The notes beneath the pieces were generated by a model, which saw only the letters and a program-made list of their open reading frames with translations, had not been told where the DNA came from and searched no databases. Shown here one piece after another: positions 6,104-11,505 of a DNA stretch of 11,505 bases. The position numbers and the translations under genes are program-made. The stretch is from the NCBI GenBank assembly GCA_964465355.1, contig CAYXJZ010000097.1, positions 1-11,505 of the forward strand. Direction: 5' to 3'. The DNA is from JAABTL01 sp964465355. GTDB taxonomy: Bacteria > Deinococcota > Deinococci > Deinococcales > Trueperaceae. Position 1 is the stretch's first letter, and the number at the start of each line of letters is the position of its first letter.

Positions 6104-7291
6104 TCAGCCATCCAGGGCGGCCAGCCAACGCTTCGGCTGCTGTCGTAGCTGCTCGGCCATGGCGCGCGGCAGACCCATGGCCTGCTCGTCGACCTCGTCG
6201 GTCACGGCGGCAGGGACCTCGAAGCCATGGGGCAGCAGGTGGTGGCCTCCGTGACGAGGGACTGGGCGGCCCGCTTCGGTGGATGCCTGCCTCAGGGCCA
6301 GCAGCAGTCGGCCGAGCGGGCGCTCGACGATCCCGTTGCCGTCCAGCGAGCCGGCTTCGGTCGCGTTCCCGGCCAGGCGGGCGGCGGCCTCCCGTGCGCG
6401 ATCGACCAACCCGACGCCGGCGCTCATGGCGCGCCCAGCGCCTGGCGAGCGGCCCAGGCCGGCCAGCAGCCCCGCGCGCACGGCAGCGATGTCGGCCACC
6501 AGCCGGTGATGCGCTGAGCGGTCGTCCGCCTGGGCCCTGCTCCAGTAGGCAACCGCCTGTTGTGCGTCGCGGGCTGCCAAGGACAGCTCCAGCCAAAGCC
6601 AGTGGACCACGTCGGTGAGACGCTCGGCTTCCAGTGCGGCAAGGGCGTCCTCCGCCCTCCTCAACTCGCCGCTGGCCACCGACTCGATGGTCATCCGCTG
6701 GGCCGTCAACGACAACACCTTGCGCTGGTCGCCGATGTCCTTGGCGATGGCAAGGGCCATCTGCATCGTGGTCATGGCCGGCTCCAGCATGCCGCAGAGG
6801 CGCTGGATGTCTGCCTCGAGCTCGATGGCCGACAACCTCAGCCGAGGCGCCGAGAGACGCCCGGCGACCTCCTCCACCTCCTCGGCGGTGTTCCAGGCAG
6901 GACCCAACTGGCCTTGTCTGGCGTAGACGATGGCCAGGTTGGCGAGCATGCGGCCCTCGCGGTCGGCCGCCTGGTTGCGGCGGGCGACGTCGATGCCTTC
7001 CTTGAAGTGCCGCACGGCCCTCGGGTAGTCACCGATGCGCTCGGCGGTCGCGGCGAGGTTGTTGAGCGTGGCGGCCACGTCCACCTTGGGGCCGATGGCC
7101 CTGGCCAAGGTCAAGGCCGACTCGAACTGGCCGTAGGCCTCCTCGCTCGCATCCCTCATCGCAGCCAAGCTGCCCAGGTTGTTGTGGGCACGGTAGCGCT
7201 CCACCGGATCCTCTGCCCCCAGGTTGGCGCCGAAGGCCTCGGCCGCGCCGTCGAGGTCGCCCGCGAAGTAGCGCGCGCCGCCAACGGCGTT
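6104..7291 (-). CDS. C-terminal TPR part of the frameshifted SARP regulator
   Basis: This frame continues the SARP protein after the break near 7292. From NAVGGARYFAGDLDGA onward it reads through about 395 residues of TPR-like helices to TGA at 6104. Repeats are visible as ANNLGSLAAM-type (AHNNLGSLAAMRDASEEAYG), TLNNLAATAERIGDYPRAV and ANLAIVYARQGQLGPAW, each with the Gly/Ala/Tyr spacing of TPR helices. The last ~90 residues are Ala/Arg-rich and do not show repeats. The frame has no credible start or ribosome site of its own, although it stays open back to 7663, and its codon use is normal. It is therefore the second half of one protein of about 861 residues. TPR arrays in SARP and MalT-like regulators bind partners or inducers; the ligand is unknown. 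Confidence 0.75.
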   Translation of the reverse strand, partial: NAVGGARYFAGDLDGAAEAFGANLGAEDPVERYRAHNNLGSLAAMRDASEEAYGQFESALTLARAIGPKVDVAATLNNLAATAERIGDYPRAVRHFKEGIDVARRNQAADREGRMLANLAIVYARQGQLGPAWNTAEEVEEVAGRLSAPRLRLSAIELEADIQRLCGMLEPAMTTMQMALAIAKDIGDQRKVLSLTAQRMTIESVASGELRRAEDALAALEAERLTDVVHWLWLELSLAARDAQQAVAYWSRAQADDRSAHHRLVADIAAVRAGLLAGLGRSPGAGRAMSAGVGLVDRAREAAARLAGNATEAGSLDGNGIVERPLGRLLLALRQASTEAGRPVPRHGGHHLLPHGFEVPAAVTDEVDEQAMGLPRAMAEQLRQQPKRWLAALDG

Positions 7292-8690
7292 GCGCCCTGG
7301 CCAGCTGGTCGGCATCACCCAGGTCTTGGGCGATCCGCAGGGCCCCAAGCGCCAACTCGAGCCCTTCGACCAACTGCCCTTGCGCCAGCCGTTGGCGCGA
7401 GCGGCGCAGCTTGACCTCGGCGAGTTGGCGGTCGTCCTGCGTCGCCAGCGCCAGCTCCTCTGCCTCGAGCAAGCAGGCCTCCTGCAGGGCTTCGTCGCCA
7501 CGTTGGGCGGCCACGCCCTCCAGCAGCATGGTGGCCTCCAAGCGCAGGCTGGGCGACCCGTGGGCGGCCCAGCAGGCACGGAACAGGCGGGCGGCCGCCA
7601 GGTCGAGGGCGGCACCATCGATGGCGACCCTGGCCGCGGCGACGAAGCGGGCGGCGCCCCCATCCACGTCGCCCGCCCCCAACAGTTGAGCGGCCACCAC
7701 GGCGTCGTCTGCGTCGGGGTCGGCGGTCAGTACCGTGGCGACGCGCTGGTGCAACGCCTGCTTGGCGGAGGCGGAGATCGAAGCCTCGATCGCGTCGGCA
7801 TGGCGTGGGGACAGGGAGAGATGAGCGTCCACCAGACCGTGATGCTCGAGCAGGGCGAGGTCGGCGGCCACGTCGAAGTCCTGCCTGCCCAAGACGGCGG
7901 CAAGGCCCTTCACCCCGAGCGCCCCCTCGGCGGTCGCCAAGGCTTGCAGCACCATCAGCCGCTCCGTCGGCAGGGCCGCGAGGTCGACCGGGACATGCAC
8001 GGGCTCGCCCCGTTCGATGGTCAGCGCCAGCGCCTGCGTCTCGGGGCTGGGTTCGCTGCCCAGTTCCTCCCTGAGCGCGGCGAGGCAGCGAAGGTGCCAC
8101 GCCTTGGCTGTGGCGGCGTCGACCAAGGCGTAGGCCAGCCGCATGCAGGTGCGGTATGAGGACTCGTCCAGCGCGTCGAGGGTCAAGACATGACGCGCGC
8201 TGGCGTAGGCCTCGTCGAGCTGGCCGGCGGCCTCCAGCCGCGCGGTCTCCAGCTTGAGGGCCGCCAGGCGCATCTCGCCAAGGCGGCTGCGCAGCTGTGC
8301 CAGCCAGCTCTGGTAGGCCAGCGCGCCCGGCTCGGGCACAGCGCCGAGGAGGTTGCCACCATAGGCGGCCAGAGCCGCCGCAGACTCGCCTCGTTCCAGC
8401 GCAAGCTCGAAGTCGGCGACGTCGCTGTCCGCCTCGACCTGCACCAGATCGCCTGCCTCGCGTAGCCAGCTGTCTGCCCCAGGGAGCTTGCGCAACTGAT
8501 AGAGCGCCTGGCGCACGCTGACCAGCTTCCCTGGTGCCCAGAGGGTCTCGGCCAAGGCGGCGCGGCGCACGCCGGAACCGGCCAAGACCAGGTAGGCGAG
8601 CAGCGCAACACCCTTCCGCGACCCCGGCCGTACAGGATGGTCGCCGAAACGGAAGGACGTCTCGCCCATGAGGCGGGCCCTCAGCTTCAC
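7029..8690 (-). CDS. SARP/BTAD-family transcriptional regulator, N-terminal part (frameshifted)
   Basis: The intact part of this frame covers residues 1-466, from GTG 8690 to about 7293; the last 87 residues to the stop at 7029 are off-frame Arg/Gly-rich noise. Residues 1-95 form an OmpR-type winged helix (RLMGETSFRFGDHPV, RKGVALLAYLVLA, ALAETLW, VRQALYQLRKL). Residues ~97-228 are the bacterial transcriptional activator domain (AYGGNLLGAVPE, ARHVLTLDALDESSYR, LGSEPSPETQAL). Residues ~230-350 resemble the helical region that follows the NTPase in SARP/MalT proteins (AAQLLGAGDVDGGAARFVAAA), but no Walker A or B motif is present. TPR helices begin at ~355. GTG 8690 keeps the first strand of the winged helix; ATG 8669 has a GAGG 9 nt upstream but would remove it. 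It is divergent from trpS and convergent to GH13. The target genes are unknown. Confidence 0.8.
   Translation of the reverse strand: MKLRARLMGETSFRFGDHPVRPGSRKGVALLAYLVLAGSGVRRAALAETLWAPGKLVSVRQALYQLRKLPGADSWLREAGDLVQVEADSDVADFELALERGESAAALAAYGGNLLGAVPEPGALAYQSWLAQLRSRLGEMRLAALKLETARLEAAGQLDEAYASARHVLTLDALDESSYRTCMRLAYALVDAATAKAWHLRCLAALREELGSEPSPETQALALTIERGEPVHVPVDLAALPTERLMVLQALATAEGALGVKGLAAVLGRQDFDVAADLALLEHHGLVDAHLSLSPRHADAIEASISASAKQALHQRVATVLTADPDADDAVVAAQLLGAGDVDGGAARFVAAARVAIDGAALDLAAARLFRACWAAHGSPSLRLEATMLLEGVAAQRGDEALQEACLLEAEELALATQDDRQLAEVKLRRSRQRLAQGQLVEGLELALGALRIAQDLGDADQLARAQRRWRRALLRGRPRRRGRGLRRQPGGRGSGGALPCPQQPGQLGCDEGCERGGLRPVRVGLDLGQGHRPQGGRGRHAQQPRRDRRAHR
7289..7305 (-). 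other. Frameshift site in SARP regulator gene
   Basis: Minus-strand codons read CTG GCC AGG GCG (7304-7293) in the upstream frame. Sense then resumes as AAC GCC GTT GGC GGC from 7291. One extra base (C at 7292 on the minus strand) explains it, and removing it gives LARANAVGGARYF, a smooth TPR helix. There is no slippery heptamer, so a sequencing or assembly error or a recent mutation is likelier than programmed frameshifting. Confidence 0.75.
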
Positions 8691-8691
8691 T

Positions 8692-8697
8692 TGTATA
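8692..8697 (-). promoter_or_regulatory. Possible -10 of SARP regulator promoter
   Basis: TATACA on the minus strand lies 1 nt before GTG 8690. If it is the true -10, transcription would begin inside the annotated start, near 8685, and favour ATG 8669. No -35 is convincing. The 127-bp gap to trpS (8691-8817) contains nothing else I recognise. Confidence 0.25.
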
Positions 8698-8805
8698 GGA
8701 TTCCAGCCTAAGGGCTTCTCACCCGAAGCGCCATCCTTGGCGGACGGCTACGTCAGGCTCGAGGTGGGCACCGTCTCAGGCCGGGCGGTCGTCCGCACCA
8801 CGCGT

Positions 8806-8811
8806 TAGACT
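8806..8811 (+). promoter_or_regulatory. -10 element of leaderless trpS promoter
   Basis: TAGACT is followed by CCCCGA and ATG 8818, the same 6-nt gap as at rluB and the hpt leader ORF. There is no Shine-Dalgarno, and no room for a tryptophan-sensing leader such as a T-box. Confidence 0.55.
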
Positions 8812-8817
8812 CCCCGA

Positions 8818-9846
8818 ATGGACCTCCCCAACCCCGTGCCCCGTCCAGGACCCCGCCCACGCGTGCTCTCAGGCATGCAGCCGACCAACGAGCTACACAT
8901 CGGCAACTACCTGGGTGCCCTGCGGCAGTGGGTGGCGGGCCAGGACCAGCGCGAGAACGTCTTCTGCGTGGTGGACCTGCACGCCCTCAGCATCCCGGAG
9001 GCGGTGGACCCCAAGGAGCTGCGTCATCGCAGCCGTGCGGTGGCTGCCTTGTACATGGCTTGCGGCGTCGACCCGGAACGCAGCACCGTCTTCGTGCAGT
9101 CGCACGTACCCGAGCACAGCGAGCTCACCTGGCTGCTCAACTGCGTGACGCCGCTCGGCTGGCTGTACCGCATGACGCAGTTCAAGTCCAAGTCCGAGGC
9201 GCGCGAGTCGGTGAGCACGGCGCTGCTCACCTACCCGGTGCTGCAGGCGGCCGACATCCTGCTCTACGACGCCGACGAGGTGCCGGTAGGGGAGGACCAG
9301 GTGCAGCACATCGAGCTCACCCGCGACATCGCGGTGCGCTTCCACCACCTCTTCGGCGAGGTCTTCGTGCTGCCGAAGGCCGTCATCCCCAAGATGGGCG
9401 CCCGCATCATGGGCCTGGACGACCCAGAGGCCAAGATGAGCAAGTCCACCGCCGCCGAGCGCGGCGGGCACGCCGTGCTCATGCTCGATCCGCCCGAGGT
9501 GGCGCGCAAGGCCATCATGTCGGCGGTCACCGACTCCGGTCGCGAGACCCGCTTCGAAGCCGCCTCGCCCGGCGTGCGCAACCTGCTCACCGTCTGGCAG
9601 GCCTTCAGCGGCCGACCCATGGCTGAGCTGGAGGCCGAGGTGGAGGGCAAGGGCTACGGCGCACTGAAGAAGGCGGTGGTGGAGGTGGTGGTGGCGTCCC
9701 TGGCCCCCATCCAGGGCCGCTACCGCGAGCTGATGGACGACCCGGCCGAGCTGGACGCCCTGCTGGCCAAGGGCGCGGCGCGCGCGCGTGAGACCGCCTC
9801 GCGCACCCTGGCCAGAGTGAAGGCCGCCATCGGGGTCGGTGTCTGA
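8818..9846 (+). CDS. trpS: Tryptophanyl-tRNA synthetase
   Basis: The 342-residue class I aminoacyl-tRNA synthetase charges tRNA-Trp with tryptophan in the cytoplasm. The HIGH motif is HIGN (27-30), preceded by RVLSGMQPTNEL (15-26). The tryptophan-pocket stretch is TYPVLQAADILLYDADEVPVGEDQ in two parts (138-150, with D146 as the expected indole-binding acid, and 151-161). QHIELTRDIA (163-172) and KMSKS (206-210) complete the active site. The length matches the compact bacterial type (~330-345). The start at ATG 8818 is supported by the -10 TAGACT six bases upstream and by about 14 residues of Pro-rich N-terminal extension before the conserved core. The TGA stop overlaps the CTG start of the next gene, implying coupling. 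Confidence 0.97.
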   Translation: MDLPNPVPRPGPRPRVLSGMQPTNELHIGNYLGALRQWVAGQDQRENVFCVVDLHALSIPEAVDPKELRHRSRAVAALYMACGVDPERSTVFVQSHVPEHSELTWLLNCVTPLGWLYRMTQFKSKSEARESVSTALLTYPVLQAADILLYDADEVPVGEDQVQHIELTRDIAVRFHHLFGEVFVLPKAVIPKMGARIMGLDDPEAKMSKSTAAERGGHAVLMLDPPEVARKAIMSAVTDSGRETRFEAASPGVRNLLTVWQAFSGRPMAELEAEVEGKGYGALKKAVVEVVVASLAPIQGRYRELMDDPAELDALLAKGAARARETASRTLARVKAAIGVGV

Positions 9847-10754
9847 GCCGCCGCGCCCTGCTCCTGCTGCTCGACGGCGTGGGCTTGGGCGACGACGATC
9901 CCGCACGCAACCCCTTCGCCGCGAGCCGCCTGCCTGCCCTCGAGGCGCTGGCCGGTGGTCGCTGGCTGGCCGGGCTGGCTGAGCAGTCATCGTCCGCGTG
10001 GACGGTGCGGCGCCTGGATGCCCACATGGGCGACGCCGGACTGCCCCAGTCGGCCACCGGCCAGACGGCGCTGCTGACCGGCCGGGACGCGGTGGCCGTG
10101 ATGGGCCATCCCTACGGCCCATGGCCGGGACCGACCCTGCTCCAGCTGCTGGAGGAGGGGAACCTGTTCCACGACGGCGCCAAGCAAGAGGGCGGCGCTG
10201 TGCTGACGAACGCCTACCCGCAGGGCTTCCTTGACGCGGTGGCCAGCAGGCGCGGCAGGCACCGCCGCCTGCGGCCTTCCACCGCCATGGCGGCAGCGAG
10301 CGCCGCCGGACTGCGCCTACGCAGCTTCGACGACCTGCGCGGGGGCGTCGCCGTCGGCCCCGACTTCGACGGCGACACCGCCGGCCTGCGGCGGCAGGCA
10401 GGCTACCTGGGGGCCCTGGCCGAGGACCACGCCTTCAGCTACCTCGACCTATGGCGCACCGACCAGGCTGGGCATGCGGCCGACATGGTGACCGGTCGGC
10501 GCGTGGTGCAGGGGCTCGACACCTTCCTGGAGGCCCTGCTGCCACTGCCAAGCGACCTGACGCTGCTGCTCACGGCTGATCACGGCAACCTCGAGGACCT
10601 CGGCCATGGCAGCCACACCCATGCCCAGGTTCCGCTGATCGTCATCGGGCCCGGCGCCCCGGCCTTCACCGGCGTCAGCGACCTGCGCGGCGTTGCACCC
10701 GCGCTACGCGCCTGGTGGGCCGGGTCTCAGATCCCTACGACCAGCAACAGGTAG
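9843..10754 (+). CDS. PF01676-type metalloenzyme (phosphoglycerate mutase/alkaline phosphatase superfamily), CTG start
   Basis: The protein belongs to the metalloenzyme superfamily of cofactor-independent phosphoglycerate mutases, phosphopentomutases and alkaline phosphatases. Ligands are visible in order: LLLLLDGVGLG (6-16, metal D11), the nucleophile loop PQSATGQTAL (68-77, S70), DQAGH (207-211), TADHGN (244-249, D246 and H247) and THAQVP with H260. Its ~303 residues are shorter than iPGM (~510), and it lacks the iPGM transferase insert, so it is a single-domain homologue with unproven substrate. The first canonical start, GTG 9879, would delete D11. The frame upstream has no ATG/GTG/TTG near, but CTG 9843 overlaps the trpS stop as CTGA, the usual coupled geometry, so I chose CTG. 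The end overlaps the convergent SpoIIM-like gene by 28 bp. Confidence 0.85.
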   Translation: MSRRALLLLLDGVGLGDDDPARNPFAASRLPALEALAGGRWLAGLAEQSSSAWTVRRLDAHMGDAGLPQSATGQTALLTGRDAVAVMGHPYGPWPGPTLLQLLEEGNLFHDGAKQEGGAVLTNAYPQGFLDAVASRRGRHRRLRPSTAMAAASAAGLRLRSFDDLRGGVAVGPDFDGDTAGLRRQAGYLGALAEDHAFSYLDLWRTDQAGHAADMVTGRRVVQGLDTFLEALLPLPSDLTLLLTADHGNLEDLGHGSHTHAQVPLIVIGPGAPAFTGVSDLRGVAPALRAWWAGSQIPTTSNR

Positions 10755-11505
10755 GCCTCGTACCAAGCACCCAGCAGGAGCAGCAGGCCTGCCGGCACCA
10801 GCAGCGAGGCAACCTCGCGCAGCGCCTGTGGGTAGGCGGCGAAGCCGCGCCGGATGAGGGTGCCGAGCACGATGCCGCCGCCCGAGATCATCAGGAAGTA
10901 GGCGGTCAGCTCCAGCACGATGACCAACAGCACCGGCAGCAGGTCGAGGAAGGGCGTGCCTTGCAGCATCCCGAAAGGAACGCCGAGCAGCAGGAACTGC
11001 GGCACCGCCACCAGGTAGCTTGGCAGGCCGAAGAACAGGCTCAGCAGGAAGTGCAGGCCGAAGGTGACGACCAGGAAGTTCTGGTAGAAGGTCACAGCCG
11101 CTGCGCGCGGCACGTCGCCGCTGCCGTAGGCGGCGGTGGCGCCCACCTGGCTGACGGCGGCCGTCACCACCTCGAGCACGGCGGCCTCGCACTCGTCCGG
11201 CAGCGAGGCGCCGGAGACCACACCGAGCAAGAACACGCCATAGAGCAGCCCCATGGTGAAGAGCACGGTGCCGCGGTAGCGGCGCGCGGTGGCCAGGCCG
11301 AGCGCAAGGCCGCGCCGTAGGGGGGAGGGGAAGAACAGGCTCAGCAGCACAGCAAGGCTGAGGCCGATCATCAGGTAGGAGGCGGTCGGGGTCTGCAACC
11401 ATGCGCGGATGCCGCTGTCGGGCACCGGCCGGAAGCCCACCCTCTGCACCGTCCAGCGCCCCTCCTCGTCCTGCACCAGGTCGACCTGGGCCACGTCGAG
11501 CACGT
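10727..11505 (-). CDS. SpoIIM/DUF95-like multi-pass membrane protein, probably 5'-partial
   Basis: About 258 residues are visible. After a soluble start of ~40 residues there are five or six hydrophobic segments: ~43-58 (YLMIGLSLAVLLSLFF), ~79-100 (VLFTMGLLYGVFLLGVVSGA), ~138-180, ~186-210 and ~230-256. The pattern of a small-residue-rich GxxxG-like centre (FLLLGVPFGMLQG), SGGGIVLG, and a closing LLLLLGAWYEAYLL with a buried Glu is characteristic of the SpoIIM (DUF95) superfamily. Members are inner-membrane proteins; SpoIIM itself acts in forespore engulfment, but many non-sporulating bacteria have homologues of unknown role. GTG 11503 is two bases from the edge and the frame is open beyond it, so the real start may lie outside. 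The gene is convergent with the metalloenzyme, with overlapping 3' ends. Confidence 0.72.
   Translation of the reverse strand, partial: VLDVAQVDLVQDEEGRWTVQRVGFRPVPDSGIRAWLQTPTASYLMIGLSLAVLLSLFFPSPLRRGLALGLATARRYRGTVLFTMGLLYGVFLLGVVSGASLPDECEAAVLEVVTAAVSQVGATAAYGSGDVPRAAAVTFYQNFLVVTFGLHFLLSLFFGLPSYLVAVPQFLLLGVPFGMLQGTPFLDLLPVLLVIVLELTAYFLMISGGGIVLGTLIRRGFAAYPQALREVASLLVPAGLLLLLGAWYEAYLLLVVGI

Noticed and set aside
4512..6596. 694-codon open frame antisense to the GH13 gene
   Set aside because: Composition is Arg/Gly/His/Gln-rich with no domain logic; the plus strand encodes a full GH13 with all catalytic motifs. Long antisense frames are expected at this GC.
7289..7305. Programmed ribosomal frameshift in the SARP gene
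   Set aside because: No slippery heptamer, no evident stimulatory structure, and the regulator family is not known for recoding.
9879..9881. GTG as the metalloenzyme start
   Set aside because: It would remove the first beta strand and the conserved metal-binding Asp of the superfamily.
8893..10122. 409-codon minus-strand frame across trpS and the metalloenzyme
   Set aside because: It is a mirror of trpS and the next gene, with no recognisable motif and biased low-complexity composition.
1..11505. CRISPR array, tRNA/rRNA gene, transposase or integrase
   Set aside because: I saw no regularly spaced repeats, no cloverleaf with a TpsiC arm, and no DDE or tyrosine-recombinase motifs; a covariance search was not possible here.

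Overview
This is an 11.5 kb stretch of very GC-rich bacterial chromosome. It is mostly housekeeping genes, densely packed, with a lower-GC accessory-looking patch at the left edge. Several starts (M29 peptidase, rluB, the leader ORF before hpt, trpS) lie only 6-7 nt downstream of a TAnnnT -10 hexamer and have no Shine-Dalgarno. That is the signature of leaderless transcripts, which are common in Deinococcota and Actinobacteria. Together with a SARP/BTAD-TPR regulator, an M29 aminopeptidase and a SpoIIM-like membrane protein, this makes a high-GC Deinococcota relative (Truepera-like) my first guess and an actinobacterium my second. The lineage call is inference from style, not from a marker gene.

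Layout. Positions 1-466 (minus) hold the N-terminal part of a NYN-domain (PIN-like RNase) protein running off the left edge. Upstream of it are a sigma70-type promoter and a hairpin with a U-tract lying inside its leader (467-645). Positions 646-1734 (minus) encode an M29 aminopeptidase. Divergent from it, and only 54 bp away start to start, is an RluB-type rRNA pseudouridine synthase (1789-2499). A tightly overlapping plus-strand operon follows: a 15-codon leaderless leader ORF (2538-2585), hpt (2582-3184), an exported M23/LytM-type peptidase (3181-4356) and an exported GH13 alpha-glucosidase/amylase-like enzyme (4353-6005). Each joins the next by a 4-nt start/stop overlap. A hairpin at 6006-6039 ends this run.

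Convergent to that operon is a large SARP-TPR regulator (8690 to 6104, minus) interrupted by one frameshift near 7292. Divergent from it is trpS (8818-9843 plus stop), whose stop overlaps a PF01676-type metalloenzyme gene that apparently starts at CTG 9843. That gene ends inside the 3' end of a convergent, probably 5'-truncated SpoIIM/DUF95-like membrane protein (10727 to the right edge).

The genes do not form one pathway. hpt (purine salvage) shares a transcript with two secreted hydrolases, and trpS shares one with the metalloenzyme. The most unusual spots are the NYN gene with its attenuator-like leader, the leaderless micro-ORF coupled to hpt, a palindromic repeat used as the C-terminal tail of HPRT, the CTG start, and the frameshifted regulator.
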